DNA of 64,000 nt from Pseudomonas tolaasii NCPPB 2192 (GCF_002813445.1 NZ_PHHD01000001.1:4154001-4218000); one strand, 5' to 3'; counted from the first letter of the stretch, positions 26,361 to 37,510 are shown. Notes: generated by a model not told the origin, from the letters alone. Translations and numbers: made by a program.

Positions 26361-26856
26361 GGCATCCGGGCTTACGGTAGGGGAGGGGAGTGGCAGGGAG
26401 GTCGCCTGCCGTACTGCAGGGATTATTGTCGACACGGCGCCAGGGGGCCAGCCCGAATCGGGCCTTTGCCTGCAATAGCGTGAGCGGGTGTTTCTGCAAC
26501 TCTGTGCCTGAGGTGTGGTCGTAATCGGACCCGAGCGATGCAGGCCATTTGCCAAGCTTGCCTGGATTGATAAAAACACCCCATAAGCCTTTGTCAGCAA
26601 AGACAATGCATGCTCAAATTGAACAGGCTGTGACACTTCAATTGTCTATGCTACCGGGTGAAGGGCAAGGACGTGGCATCGTCGGCGCAAACCCGTACAA
26701 TGCGGGCATTGTGGCGTTATCGCCATTTCACCGATCCATCGCCCGGTGTTAAAAGTAGATTCAACGACGCTCGTTCATTTTTCAGCTGCCCGGACTGGGC
26801 GGTATTTACAGTCATTCAACAGATGGACGCGCTAAAGGCGCAGGAATAGACCCGTT
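26361..26856. other. Divergent intergenic region between aat and ftsK
   Basis: A 496-bp region with no supported gene. It must hold the aat and ftsK promoters. A small palindrome GCCCGA-A-TCGGGC lies near 26452. An AT-richer stretch from about 26560 to 26660 is the likely ftsK promoter zone. In P. aeruginosa a trxB gene occupies this position; nothing of it is visible here. Confidence 0.4.
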
Positions 26857-29265
26857 TTGAAGAAATCCGCCGCAACACCCAAAGCAGCAGTCGTGCCGGC
26901 CTGGCGCCAGCACCTGCATTACCGACTCAAGGAAGGTGCGCTGATCGCAATCGGCGCACTGTGCCTGTTCCTGATGATGGCCTTGCTCACCTACGGCAAG
27001 GACGATCCGGGCTGGAGCCACAACAGCAAGATCGAAGACGTGCAGAACTTCGGCGGTCCGGCCGGTTCCTACAGCGCCGACATCCTGTTCATGGTGCTGG
27101 GCTATTTCGCCTACATCTTCCCGTTGCTGCTGGCGATCAAGACCTGGCAGATCTTCCGCCAGCGCCACGAGCCGTGGCAATGGAGCGGCTGGCTGTTTTC
27201 GTGGCGCCTGATCGGTTTGGTGTTCCTCGTACTGTCCGGCGCCGCGTTGGCCCATATCCATTTCCACGCCCCCACCGGCCTGCCGGCGGGCGCAGGCGGC
27301 GCGTTGGGCGAGAGCCTGGGCGACCTGGCGCGCAGAACCCTGAACATCCAGGGCAGCACGCTGATGTTTATCGCGTTGTTCCTGTTCGGCCTCACCGTGT
27401 TCACCGACCTGTCGTGGTTCAAGGTGATGGACGTGACCGGCAAGATCACCCTCGACCTGCTGGAACTGTTCCAGGGCGCCGCCAACCGCTGGTGGTCGGC
27501 CCGTGTCGACCGCAAGCGCATGGTGGCGCAGTTGCGCGAGGTCGACACCCGCGTCAATGAGGTCGTGGCGCCGAGCACGCCGGACCGCCGCGAGCAGGCC
27601 AAGGTCAAGGAGCGCTTGATCGAACGTGAACAGGCCCTGAGCAAGCACATGTCGGACCGCGAAAAACAGGTGCCGCCGGTGATCGCCCCTGCGCCCGCCA
27701 AGGCGCCCGAGCCGAGTGCCCGGGTGCAGAAAGAGAAACAGGCGCCGTTGTTCATCGACAGCGCCGTCGAAGGCACCTTGCCGCCGATCTCGATTCTCGA
27801 CCCGGCGGAAAAGAAACAACTCAATTACTCCCCGGAATCCCTGGCTGCCGTCGGCCACCTGCTGGAAATCAAGCTCAAGGAGTTCGGTGTCGAAGTGGCG
27901 GTGGACTCGATCCATCCAGGCCCGGTGATTACCCGTTACGAAATCCAGCCGGCCGCTGGCGTCAAGGTCAGCCGCATCGCCAACCTGGCCAAAGACCTGG
28001 CGCGTTCCCTGGCCGTGACCAGCGTGCGCGTGGTGGAAGTGATTCCCGGCAAGACCACGGTGGGTATCGAAATTCCCAACGAAGACCGCCAGATCGTGCG
28101 CTTCTCCGAAGTGCTGTCGACGCCGGAATACGACAACTTCAAATCGCCGGTCACCCTGGCCCTGGGTCACGACATCGGCGGCAAGCCGGTGATTACGGAC
28201 CTGGCGAAAATGCCGCACTTGCTGGTTGCCGGTACCACCGGTTCCGGTAAGTCGGTGGGTGTGAACGCGATGATCCTGTCGATCCTGTTCAAGTCCGGCC
28301 CGGAAGACGCCAAGCTGATCATGATCGACCCGAAAATGCTTGAGCTGTCGATCTACGAAGGCATTCCGCACCTGCTGTGCCCGGTGGTGACTGACATGAA
28401 GGACGCCGCCAACGCCTTGCGCTGGAGCGTCGCCGAGATGGAGCGTCGCTACAAGCTGATGGCGAAGATGGGCGTGCGTAACCTGTCGGGCTTCAATGCC
28501 AAGATCAAGGAAGCCCACGACCGCGGCGAGACCATTGATGATCCGTTGTACAAGCGCGAAAGCATTCACGATGAAGCGCCGAAGCTGACCAAGCTGCCGA
28601 CCATCGTGGTGGTGGTCGACGAATTCGCCGACATGATGATGATCGTCGGCAAGAAGGTTGAGGAACTGATCGCGCGTATCGCCCAGAAGGCGCGGGCGGC
28701 AGGTATTCACTTGATCCTGGCGACCCAGCGGCCGTCGGTGGACGTGATCACCGGTCTGATCAAGGCCAACATCCCGACGCGCATGGCGTTCCAGGTGTCG
28801 AGCAAGATCGACTCGCGGACCATCATCGACCAGGGTGGCGCCGAACAACTGCTGGGCCACGGTGACATGCTTTACATGCCGCCCGGCACCAGCCTGCCGA
28901 TCCGGGTTCACGGTGCGTTTGTGTCCGACGATGAAGTGCACCGTGTGGTGGAAGCCTGGAAACTGCGTGGCGCACCTGAATACAACGACGACATCCTCAA
29001 CGGCGTCGAAGAAGCCGGCAGCGGCTTTGAAAATGGCGGCGGCGGCGGTGAAGACGATGCCGAAACCGACGCACTCTACGACGAGGCCGTGGCCTTCGTG
29101 CTGGAAAGCCGCCGCGCGTCCATTTCCGCCGTGCAGCGCAAGCTGAAAATCGGCTACAACCGCGCCGCCCGCATGATCGAAGCCATGGAAATGGCGGGCG
29201 TCGTGACCGCAATGAACACCAACGGCTCGCGTGAAGTCATCGCCCCCGGGCAGATGCGCGACTGA
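26857..29265 (+). CDS. ftsK: DNA translocase FtsK
   Basis: Septal DNA pump that clears the chromosome terminus and activates XerCD at dif. The protein is 802 residues. Four N-terminal membrane helices (about 27–46, 76–94, 115–135, 167–186) are followed by a linker with charged and proline-rich stretches. The motor has Walker A GTTGSGKS near 459–466 and Walker B VVVVDEFADMMM. The gamma winged-helix domain (about 740–802) reads the polar KOPS sequences. The start is a TTG at 26857 with AGGA about 12 nt upstream. Confidence 0.95.
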   Translation: MKKSAATPKAAVVPAWRQHLHYRLKEGALIAIGALCLFLMMALLTYGKDDPGWSHNSKIEDVQNFGGPAGSYSADILFMVLGYFAYIFPLLLAIKTWQIFRQRHEPWQWSGWLFSWRLIGLVFLVLSGAALAHIHFHAPTGLPAGAGGALGESLGDLARRTLNIQGSTLMFIALFLFGLTVFTDLSWFKVMDVTGKITLDLLELFQGAANRWWSARVDRKRMVAQLREVDTRVNEVVAPSTPDRREQAKVKERLIEREQALSKHMSDREKQVPPVIAPAPAKAPEPSARVQKEKQAPLFIDSAVEGTLPPISILDPAEKKQLNYSPESLAAVGHLLEIKLKEFGVEVAVDSIHPGPVITRYEIQPAAGVKVSRIANLAKDLARSLAVTSVRVVEVIPGKTTVGIEIPNEDRQIVRFSEVLSTPEYDNFKSPVTLALGHDIGGKPVITDLAKMPHLLVAGTTGSGKSVGVNAMILSILFKSGPEDAKLIMIDPKMLELSIYEGIPHLLCPVVTDMKDAANALRWSVAEMERRYKLMAKMGVRNLSGFNAKIKEAHDRGETIDDPLYKRESIHDEAPKLTKLPTIVVVVDEFADMMMIVGKKVEELIARIAQKARAAGIHLILATQRPSVDVITGLIKANIPTRMAFQVSSKIDSRTIIDQGGAEQLLGHGDMLYMPPGTSLPIRVHGAFVSDDEVHRVVEAWKLRGAPEYNDDILNGVEEAGSGFENGGGGGEDDAETDALYDEAVAFVLESRRASISAVQRKLKIGYNRAARMIEAMEMAGVVTAMNTNGSREVIAPGQMRD

Positions 29266-29319
29266 CCCCGCGCCGCGTGGCAACACGCGGCTCGCTCTGA
29301 CTACTCAATGAGGATTCCC

Positions 29320-29943
29320 ATGCGTCTTATCCGCATGCTGTTGTTGCCGGCACTGGCCCTGACCGCTGTTTCGGCGCACGCCGACCCGGCCTCCGTTGCC
29401 AGCCTGACCAACCTGCTGGACAAATCCAAGACCCTGACCGCGCGCTTCTCCCAGCTGACTCTGGACGCCGGCGGTACCCAGCTGCAGCAAACCGAAGGCG
29501 AAATGGCCGTACAGCGCCCGGGCCTGTTCTACTGGCACACCGAAGGCAAGTCCGAGCAGACCATCGTTTCCGACGGCCAGAAAGTCACCCTGTGGGACCC
29601 GGACCTCGAACAGGCGACCATCAAGAAGCTCGACCCGCGCCTGAACCAGACGCCGGCGCTGCTGTTGTCGGGTGATGTGTCGAAGATCAACGACAGCTTC
29701 GAGATCACCTCAAAGCAAACCAGCAACGTCATCGAGTTCACGCTCAAGCCCAAATCCAAGGACACGCTGTTCGACACCCTGAACCTGTCTTTTGGCAACG
29801 GCGTTATCAACAACATGCGGCTGATCGACAGCGTCGGCCAGCGCACCGACATCCTGTTCTCCGGGGTCAAGGCCAACGAGCCGGTGCCGGCGTCCAAGTT
29901 CAAGTTCGACATCCCCAAGGGTGCCGACGTGATCCAGGAATAA
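29320..29943 (+). CDS. lolA: Outer-membrane lipoprotein carrier protein LolA
   Basis: Periplasmic chaperone that ferries lipoproteins from LolCDE to LolB. The protein is 207 residues, with signal peptide MRLIRMLLLPALALTAVSAHA and then the LolA fold (ARFSQLTLDAGGTQLQQTEGEMAVQRPGLFYW). I prefer ATG 29320, which has GAGG about 8 nt upstream, over an ATG 12 bp earlier that overlaps it. It is 54 bp after ftsK and 27 bp before rarA, so a likely operon. Confidence 0.96.
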   Translation: MRLIRMLLLPALALTAVSAHADPASVASLTNLLDKSKTLTARFSQLTLDAGGTQLQQTEGEMAVQRPGLFYWHTEGKSEQTIVSDGQKVTLWDPDLEQATIKKLDPRLNQTPALLLSGDVSKINDSFEITSKQTSNVIEFTLKPKSKDTLFDTLNLSFGNGVINNMRLIDSVGQRTDILFSGVKANEPVPASKFKFDIPKGADVIQE

Positions 29944-29970
29944 ACTGTTTAGAGGTTTCAAACGCTGCCC

Positions 29971-31293
29971 ATGGACCTGTTTCGAAGTGACCCGATTGCT
30001 CAACCCCTGGCCGCGCGTTTGCGTTCGACCAATCTGGATGAGTACGTCGGCCAGGAACACCTGCTCGCTCGCGGCAAGCCGTTGCGCGAAGCCCTGGAGC
30101 AGGGTGCGCTGCACTCGATGATTTTCTGGGGGCCGCCGGGCGTGGGTAAAACCACCCTGGCGCGGCTGCTGGCGAAAGTCTCGGATGCACACTTTGAAAC
30201 GGTTTCGGCGGTACTGGCGGGGGTCAAGGAGATTCGTCAGGCCGTTGAGGTTGCCAAGCAGCAGGCCGGACAATACGGCAAGCGCACCATCCTGTTTGTC
30301 GACGAAGTGCATCGCTTCAACAAGTCGCAACAGGATGCGTTTTTGCCGTACGTGGAAGACGGCACGCTGATTTTTATCGGCGCCACCACCGAAAACCCTT
30401 CTTTCGAACTCAACAACGCGTTGCTGTCGCGGGCGCGGGTCTATGTGCTCAAAAGCCTCGATGAGGCGGCGATGCGCAAGCTGTTGCATCGCGCGTTGAG
30501 CGAAGACAAGGGCTTGGGCAAACGCCAACTGAGCCTCAGTGATGAAGGCTTCAAGATTCTGATGAGCGCCGCCGACGGTGACGGGCGCCGCTTTCTCAAC
30601 TTGCTGGAAAATGCCTCCGACCTGGCCGAGGACGGTGGCGAGATTGGCGTCGACCTGCTGCAAAGCCTGCTCGGCGATACACGCCGGCGCTTCGACAAGG
30701 GCGGCGAGGCCTTCTACGACCAGATATCCGCGCTGCACAAGTCCGTGCGCGGTTCCAACCCCGATGGTGCGCTGTACTGGTTTGCACGGATGATCGACGG
30801 CGGCTGCGACCCGCTGTACCTGGCGCGCCGCGTGGTGCGCATGGCCAGCGAAGACATCGGCAACGCCGACCCGCGCGCCCTGAGCCTGTGCCTCGCCGCG
30901 TGGGAAGTGCAGGAGCGCCTCGGCAGCCCGGAAGGCGAGCTGGCGGTGGCGCAAGCCATCACTTACCTGGCCTGCGCGCCGAAAAGCAACGCGGTGTACA
31001 TGGGCTTCAAATCCGCCCTGCGCGCGGCCGCCGAATACGGCTCCCTCGAAGTGCCGCTGCACCTGCGCAACGCGCCGACCAAATTGATGAAGCAATTGGG
31101 CTACGGCGACGAATACCGCTACGCTCACGATGAGCCGGACGCCTACGCCGCTGGCGAGGATTACTTTCCCGATGACCTTGAGCCGCAGCCGTTCTACCAG
31201 CCCGTGCCCCGTGGCCTGGAGCTGAAAATCGGTGAAAAGCTCAACCATCTGGCGCAACTTGACCGACTCAGCCCGAAACAGCGGAGAAAGTAG
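29971..31293 (+). CDS. rarA: Replication-associated recombination protein A (RarA/MgsA)
   Basis: A 440-residue AAA+ ATPase of the clamp-loader clade that acts at stalled replication forks (WRNIP1/Mgs1 family). Walker A GPPGVGKTT is near 54–62 and Walker B LFVDEVHRFNKSQQD near 110. The C-terminal tetramerisation domain has the family motif KSVRGSNPDGALYW. The last base of its stop overlaps the GTG start of crcB. Confidence 0.96.
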   Translation: MDLFRSDPIAQPLAARLRSTNLDEYVGQEHLLARGKPLREALEQGALHSMIFWGPPGVGKTTLARLLAKVSDAHFETVSAVLAGVKEIRQAVEVAKQQAGQYGKRTILFVDEVHRFNKSQQDAFLPYVEDGTLIFIGATTENPSFELNNALLSRARVYVLKSLDEAAMRKLLHRALSEDKGLGKRQLSLSDEGFKILMSAADGDGRRFLNLLENASDLAEDGGEIGVDLLQSLLGDTRRRFDKGGEAFYDQISALHKSVRGSNPDGALYWFARMIDGGCDPLYLARRVVRMASEDIGNADPRALSLCLAAWEVQERLGSPEGELAVAQAITYLACAPKSNAVYMGFKSALRAAAEYGSLEVPLHLRNAPTKLMKQLGYGDEYRYAHDEPDAYAAGEDYFPDDLEPQPFYQPVPRGLELKIGEKLNHLAQLDRLSPKQRRK

Positions 31294-31667
31294 TGCTCAA
31301 GACGATTCTTGCCGTGTCCGCAGCGGGCATCGCTGGTACATTATTGCGTTTCGCCGCCGGTACCTGGGTCAGCGCCCATTGGCCGAAGCATTTTTATGCC
31401 GCGACCCTGGCGGTCAACCTGGTGGGCTGCCTGATCATCGGTGTGCTGTACGGCTGGTTCCTGTTGCGCCCGGAAGTGCCGATTGAAATTCGCGCCGGCT
31501 TGATTGTCGGTTTTGTAGGCGGTCTGACGACCTTTTCATCCTTTTCACTGGATACGCTGCGCCTGCTGGAAAGCGGGCAGGCCCTGACAGCCTTCGGCTA
31601 CCTGGGCATCAGCGTGTTCGGCGGGCTGCTCGCCACCTGGGCCGGCCTGTCCCTGACCAAACTTTGA
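31293..31667 (+). CDS. crcB: Fluoride efflux channel CrcB/Fluc
   Basis: A 124-residue dual-topology fluoride channel with four membrane helices. The family segments GTLLRFAAG, NLVGCLIIG and GGLTTFSSFSLDTL are all present; Asn and the Phe/Ser track of the last are pore residues. The start is GTG at 31293, overlapping the rarA stop by one base. No fluoride riboswitch is expected because it sits inside the operon. Confidence 0.95.
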   Translation: MLKTILAVSAAGIAGTLLRFAAGTWVSAHWPKHFYAATLAVNLVGCLIIGVLYGWFLLRPEVPIEIRAGLIVGFVGGLTTFSSFSLDTLRLLESGQALTAFGYLGISVFGGLLATWAGLSLTKL

Positions 31668-31683
31668 TAAACGAGAGACCGAC

Positions 31684-32964
<1,281 letters not shown>

Positions 32965-34359
32965 ATGGAATTTCTGCCGCTGTTTCATAACCTGCGCGGC
33001 AGTCGTGTGTTGGTCGTCGGTGGCGGGGAGATTGCCTTGCGCAAATCCCGGCTCCTGGCCGATGCCGGTGCGTTGCTGCGGGTGGTTGCTCCCCAGATCG
33101 AAGACCAGTTGCGTGAACTGGTACTGGGCAGTGGCGGGGAACTGATTTTGCGCGGTTATCAGGAGGCCGACCTTGACGGTTGCACCCTGATCATCGCGGC
33201 CACCGACGACGAGTCACTGAACGCGCAAGTGTCCAGTGATGCCAAGCGCCGTTGCGTGCCGGTTAACGTGGTGGATGCGCCAGCCTTGTGCAGCGTGATC
33301 TTCCCGGCGATTGTCGACCGTTCGCCCCTGGTGATTGCAGTGTCCAGCGGCGGCGATGCGCCGGTGCTGGCGCGCTTGATCCGCGCCAAGCTGGAAACCT
33401 GGATTCCGTCCACTTACGGCCAACTGGCGGGGTTGGCGGCGCGTTTTCGTGCCCAGGTCAAAAGTTTGTACCCGGATGTGCAGCAACGCCGTGCGTTCTG
33501 GGAAGACGTGTTTCAAGGCCCGATTGCCGACCGCCAGTTGGCCGGGCAGGGCGCCGAGGCTGAGCGCCTGCTGGTCGAAAAGGTCAACGGCGCGCCACCC
33601 TATGCACCGGGTGAGGTTTACCTGGTTGGCGCAGGGCCAGGTGACCCGGACCTGCTGACGTTCCGCGCACTGCGCCTGATGCAACAGGCCGATGTGGTGC
33701 TGTATGACCGCCTCGTGGCCCCGGCTATTCTGGAGTTGTGCCGTCGCGACGCCGAGCGCGTGTACGTCGGCAAACGCCGCGCCGATCACGCGGTGCCGCA
33801 AGACCAGATCAACCAGCAACTGGTAGACCTGGCCAAACAAGGCAAGCGCGTGTTGCGCCTCAAGGGCGGCGACCCGTTCATCTTCGGGCGCGGGGGTGAA
33901 GAGATCGAGGAACTGGCGGCCCATGGCATTCCGTTCCAGGTGGTGCCGGGCATTACAGCGGCCAGCGGCTGCGCGGCGTATGCGGGGATTCCGCTGACCC
34001 ACCGTGACTACGCGCAATCGGTGCGGTTTATCACCGGCCATTTGAAGGACGGCACCTCGGACCTGCCCTGGCATGACCTGGTGGGCCCTTCGCAGACGCT
34101 GGTGTTCTACATGGGCCTGATCGGTTTGCCGATTATCTGTGAACAACTGATCCGGCATGGCCGCGCCGCCGATACCCCGGCGGCGCTGATTCAGCAGGGA
34201 ACGACCTCCAACCAGCGCGTGTTCACAGGCACCCTGGCGGACTTGCCGCGCCTGGTGGCGGAGCATGAAGTGCATGCGCCGACCCTGGTGATCGTCGGCG
34301 AAGTGGTGGTGTTGCGCGAGAAGCTCAAGTGGTTTGAGGGCGCGCAGTCTGAGGTTTAA
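32965..34359 (+). CDS. cysG: Siroheme synthase (fused)
   Basis: Trifunctional enzyme making siroheme from uroporphyrinogen III for sulfite and nitrite reductases. The protein is 464 residues. The N-terminal CysG(B) dehydrogenase/ferrochelatase has the NAD-binding VVGGGEIALRKSRLL (15–29). The C-terminal methyltransferase starts near 217, with VGAGPGDPDLLT and GGDPFIFGRGGEE. The start codon follows the serS stop with no gap. A REP doublet follows. Confidence 0.98.
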   Translation: MEFLPLFHNLRGSRVLVVGGGEIALRKSRLLADAGALLRVVAPQIEDQLRELVLGSGGELILRGYQEADLDGCTLIIAATDDESLNAQVSSDAKRRCVPVNVVDAPALCSVIFPAIVDRSPLVIAVSSGGDAPVLARLIRAKLETWIPSTYGQLAGLAARFRAQVKSLYPDVQQRRAFWEDVFQGPIADRQLAGQGAEAERLLVEKVNGAPPYAPGEVYLVGAGPGDPDLLTFRALRLMQQADVVLYDRLVAPAILELCRRDAERVYVGKRRADHAVPQDQINQQLVDLAKQGKRVLRLKGGDPFIFGRGGEEIEELAAHGIPFQVVPGITAASGCAAYAGIPLTHRDYAQSVRFITGHLKDGTSDLPWHDLVGPSQTLVFYMGLIGLPIICEQLIRHGRAADTPAALIQQGTTSNQRVFTGTLADLPRLVAEHEVHAPTLVIVGEVVVLREKLKWFEGAQSEV

Positions 34360-34370
34360 GCCTCAAAAGC

Positions 34371-34436
34371 ATCGCGGGCAAGCCCGCTCCCACAGTGGAA
34401 TGCATTCCAACCTGTGGGAGCGGGCTTGCCCGCGAT
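34371..34436. repeat. REP doublet 5
   Basis: Two identical CGGGC-type units facing inward (ATCGCGGGC outermost), separated by only about 20 bp that themselves contain the palindrome TGGAATGCATTCCA. Between cysG and yqjG. Confidence 0.93.
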
Positions 34437-34454
34437 GGCGTCTTCAAAGCTAAC

Positions 34455-35462
34455 TCATGATGTGGATAAATCCCGGATACCTTTTCCACTCAATCGCGCT
34501 CTATCATGTCCGGCATCAAACCCCTGCCAGGGCCCCTTGGGCACAATCCCGGTTGGATTGATCGTGCGGTGGCTCCCGTAGTAATGCCCCTTGATATGCG
34601 CAAAATCCACCGTCTCGGCCACGCCCGGCCACTGATACAACTCCCGTAGCCAATTCGACAAATTCGGATAATCCGCAATCCTGCGCAGGTTGCATTTGAA
34701 GTGGCTGTAATACACCGCATCAAAACGAATCAGCGTGGTGAACAGGCGCACGTCGGCTTCGGTCAGGTATTCACCGGCGAGGTACCGATGTTTGCCCAAA
34801 TGCTGTTCCAGGTGATCCAGCTCGGCAAACACGTCATCAAACGCACTGTCATAGGCCTGCTGCGACGTAGCGAAGCCTGCGCGGTATACGCCGTTGTTCA
34901 CGGCGGGGTAAATGCGCGCGTTCAAGGCGTCGATGGTCGGGCGCAGTGTTTCGGGGTAGAAATCCAGCGTGTTGCCGGTCAGCCCGTTAAACGCACTGTT
35001 GAACATACGGATGATCTCCGCCGACTCATTGCTCACAATGCGCTTGAGCTGTTTGTCCCACAGCACCGGCACGGTAACGCGCCCGGTGTAGTCGGCCGTG
35101 TCGGCGGTGTAGCGCTGGTGCATGAAGTCGAAATGATCCAGCGCATCGCCGGTCGAGCCGTGGGCCTTGTCGAAGGTCCAGCCGTTTTCCAGCATCAGCC
35201 AGCTGACGACGGACACGTCGATCAGGCCTTCCAGGCCTTTGAGTTTGCGCAGGATCAGGGTGCGGTGGGCCCAAGGGCACGCAAGGGATACATAAAGATG
35301 ATAGCGGCCGGCCTCGGCCTTGAAGCCGCCTTCGCCGCTCGGGCCGGGAGCACCATCGGCGGTGACCCAGTGGCGGCGCTGTGCCTGTTCGCGCTGGAAT
35401 GCGCCATCTGCGCTACTTTCGTACCACTGGTCTTTCCAGTGTCCTTCGATCAGCAAACCCAT
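34455..35462 (-). CDS. yqjG: Glutathionyl-hydroquinone reductase (YqjG type)
   Basis: A 335-residue Xi-class glutathione transferase. It reduces glutathionyl-hydroquinones with GSH. The N-terminal thioredoxin fold carries the catalytic CPWAHR motif with Cys62. The C-terminal GST helical domain contains YLAGEYLTEADVRLFTTLIRFDAVYYSHFKCN, a family hallmark. It stands alone between a REP doublet and the YbiB-like gene. Role in quinone detoxification is by family. Confidence 0.92.
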   Translation of the reverse strand: MGLLIEGHWKDQWYESSADGAFQREQAQRRHWVTADGAPGPSGEGGFKAEAGRYHLYVSLACPWAHRTLILRKLKGLEGLIDVSVVSWLMLENGWTFDKAHGSTGDALDHFDFMHQRYTADTADYTGRVTVPVLWDKQLKRIVSNESAEIIRMFNSAFNGLTGNTLDFYPETLRPTIDALNARIYPAVNNGVYRAGFATSQQAYDSAFDDVFAELDHLEQHLGKHRYLAGEYLTEADVRLFTTLIRFDAVYYSHFKCNLRRIADYPNLSNWLRELYQWPGVAETVDFAHIKGHYYGSHRTINPTGIVPKGPWQGFDAGHDRARLSGKGIRDLSTS

Positions 35463-35550
35463 GACTGGCTCCTCGGCTAATAAGCGTTGGAGCCCAGTCT
35501 AAAGGGATGAGTTCGAACTAAAAGCGCAAAGACCGGGGCTCAATCATCGA

Positions 35551-36552
35551 TTAAATCGATTTGTCCCGCGCGTCCCAGTATTGCTGGGCCACTGCAAATG
35601 CCTGTTCCCGTGAATGACCGAGGCCGCGCAAGGCCAGTGCCATGGTGGCGATCAGCGCGAGCTGCGGGTAGCTGTCTTCGACCTCCCCACGCCATAGCGC
35701 CTTCAAATGTTCCGGCTCCAGGCTGGCCGGCTTGACGTGGCGCTGGGCGGAGAGGGCGGGCCATTCTTCGTCCCAGCTCTGGCCGCCGGTGGTGCCGTAC
35801 AGGTGGCTGGCGGAGTCGGGGTTGATCTCGATTTCGCCGCCGTCGCCCTTTACCACAATCACGTTGTCGCCGAGCAGGCCGCTGGCATCGCGGTGCACGC
35901 CCTGATAGCCCGGATGGAAAATGCTTTGCAGGCCGAGGCGCGCGTTCAATGGGTTGAGCAGCCGCGCGAGCGAGTGAATCGGTGAACGCAGCCCCAGCGT
36001 GTTGCGCAGATCAATCATGCGTTGCAGCTGGGGCGCCCAGTCACCCAGCGGGATAAACGCCAGGTTGCCCTGTGCATAGGCAGCTTCGACGTGCTGCCAA
36101 TTGCGACACAACGGGATCTGCAGGCCTTCCAGCAGTTGCTCGGTGTACAGCCGCCCGGCCGTGTGCGCGCCGCCGCCGTGCATCAGAATGCGCACGCCGT
36201 TTTGCGCCAGGCACTTGGCGGCTAGCAGGTACCACGGCAGGTGGCGCTTCTTGCCGGCGTAGGTCGGCCAATCGACATCCACGTTCAGCGCCGGGGCATT
36301 CAGGCGCTCGCGCACGGCCTCGGTGAAGCCGGCGAGTTCTTCCGGGCTTTCCTCCTTGTGGCGCAGCAGCATCAGGAACGCGCCGAGCTGGGTGTCTTCG
36401 ACCTTTTCGTCGAGCAACATGCCCATGGCATCGCGGGCTTCCTCGCGGGTGAGGTTGCGCGCGCCGCGCTTGCCTTTGCCCAGGATGCGCACGAACTGTG
36501 CAAACGGGTGCTCGGCGGGGGTTTCGAGGGTCAGCGGGGCAAAGTCGGTCAT
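35551..36552 (-). CDS. ybiB: TrpD2/YbiB-like glycosyl transferase-family DNA-binding protein
   Basis: A 333-residue protein with the anthranilate phosphoribosyltransferase-like fold (N-terminal helices, then RILMHGGGAHTAGRLYTEQLL). The E. coli homolog YbiB binds nucleic acids and lacks TrpD activity, so an enzymatic role should not be assumed. ATG 36552 overlaps the tusE stop by 4 bp; it is the last gene of the tus operon. A frame open further upstream covers tusE on another frame and is not the start. Confidence 0.85.
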   Translation of the reverse strand: MTDFAPLTLETPAEHPFAQFVRILGKGKRGARNLTREEARDAMGMLLDEKVEDTQLGAFLMLLRHKEESPEELAGFTEAVRERLNAPALNVDVDWPTYAGKKRHLPWYLLAAKCLAQNGVRILMHGGGAHTAGRLYTEQLLEGLQIPLCRNWQHVEAAYAQGNLAFIPLGDWAPQLQRMIDLRNTLGLRSPIHSLARLLNPLNARLGLQSIFHPGYQGVHRDASGLLGDNVIVVKGDGGEIEINPDSASHLYGTTGGQSWDEEWPALSAQRHVKPASLEPEHLKALWRGEVEDSYPQLALIATMALALRGLGHSREQAFAVAQQYWDARDKSI

Positions 36553-36884
36553 AAGCAATTCGTCGGCCTGGGCAGGCCCGCCAGCTTGGCGGCGAGTTTG
36601 GCGGGAGTGCCGTTGAACAGTTTGTTGAGGTGCAGGCTGTTGCCCTTTTCCGGGCCCAGCTTCAAGGCGGTGTACTTGATCAGCGGGCGGGTGGCCGGCG
36701 ACAGTTGGAATTCGGCGTAGAACTGGCGGAGCAGTTCGAGGATTTCCCAGTGATCGGCGGTCAGTTCCAGGGGCACGGCCGCCGCCAGGGCGTCCGCAAC
36801 CTCGGCCGACCATTGGTCCAGGTCAACCAGGTAACCGTCCTTGTCCAGCTCGAGGGTGCATGCGCCTACGGTCAGGGTGTTCAT
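36549..36884 (-). CDS. tusE: Sulfurtransferase TusE (DsrC family)
   Basis: A 111-residue sulfur carrier that takes persulfide from TusBCD and passes it to MnmA for tRNA 2-thiouridine. The active cysteine is the penultimate residue (Cys110 in RPTNCL), as required for the family. The ATG overlaps the tusB stop by 4 bp. Confidence 0.94.
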   Translation of the reverse strand: MNTLTVGACTLELDKDGYLVDLDQWSAEVADALAAAVPLELTADHWEILELLRQFYAEFQLSPATRPLIKYTALKLGPEKGNSLHLNKLFNGTPAKLAAKLAGLPRPTNCL

Positions 36885-37159
36885 AGCCAGCTGTTGACCT
36901 TGTCGTAGTCGAGTGATAGCTGCACAAAACCGGCATAGTCCACGCTGTCGGCCCAGTCCGGCAGGCAGATGCTGCGCGCCTGCAGGTCTTCGGCCAGTAC
37001 GAAGACTTTTACCCCTTTGGTTTGCAGGGCCGGGTTGTGCAGCCCGTAGGCGCCATCGCCGCACAGCAGAATGGCGTCATTGACGCCACACACACGCAGG
37101 CAGCTGGCGAAGCGGCTGTCGGTAAACGGGGAGTGGGACACCACATGTAAAGTCGACAT
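36881..37159 (-). CDS. tusB: Sulfur relay protein TusB (DsrH family)
   Basis: A 92-residue subunit of the hexameric TusBCD complex. It starts MSTLHVVSHSPFTDSRFASCLR and has the short DsrH fold (AILLCGDGAYGL). It shares one base with the tusC stop. Confidence 0.92.
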   Translation of the reverse strand: MSTLHVVSHSPFTDSRFASCLRVCGVNDAILLCGDGAYGLHNPALQTKGVKVFVLAEDLQARSICLPDWADSVDYAGFVQLSLDYDKVNSWL

Positions 37160-37509
37160 CAGAGGGTCACCACCTGGTCGTAACGGTCAATCAGCGTGGC
37201 GATGTCTTCGCTGTTCAGCGGTTGGGCACTGGTCGGCGCCACCAGCCCGCGTTCGTCGAGGCTGTGGCGGCAGGCGAATACGTCTTCGACGCCAAACAGT
37301 TCCAGCGCCTGCAGGTTGGCGCTGAGGTCTTTTTGCTGCAAGGCTTTGGGCGCCTGGTTGGCGGCGAGCTGAAACACGCCGTCATCCATAAACAGCAAAC
37401 CGATCGGCAGGTCAAACGCGCCACCGGCCAACACGATATCCAGCGCTTCCCGCGCGCCCGGCCCGGACCACGGCGCCTGGCGGCTGATGATTAACAGGGA
37501 TTTGGCCAT
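37159..37509 (-). CDS. tusC: Sulfur relay protein TusC (DsrF family)
   Basis: A 116-residue subunit of TusBCD. The DsrE/F-type fold is recognisable from MAKSLLIISRQAPWSGPGAREALDIVLAGGAFD and GLLFMDDGVFQL. I use ATG 37509, which starts just after the tusD stop; five upstream codons are part of tusD in another frame. Confidence 0.92.
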   Translation of the reverse strand: MAKSLLIISRQAPWSGPGAREALDIVLAGGAFDLPIGLLFMDDGVFQLAANQAPKALQQKDLSANLQALELFGVEDVFACRHSLDERGLVAPTSAQPLNSEDIATLIDRYDQVVTL

Positions 37510-37510
37510 G

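Noticed and set aside
26361..26636. 92-codon N-terminal extension of aat
   Set aside because: The extension is in frame by chance, does not resemble the family and would exceed the normal length of about 226–240 residues.
26361..26856. Possible remnant of trxB between aat and ftsK
   Set aside because: P. aeruginosa has trxB here, but no similarity to it can be seen in the gap, and some pseudomonads lack it at this place normally.
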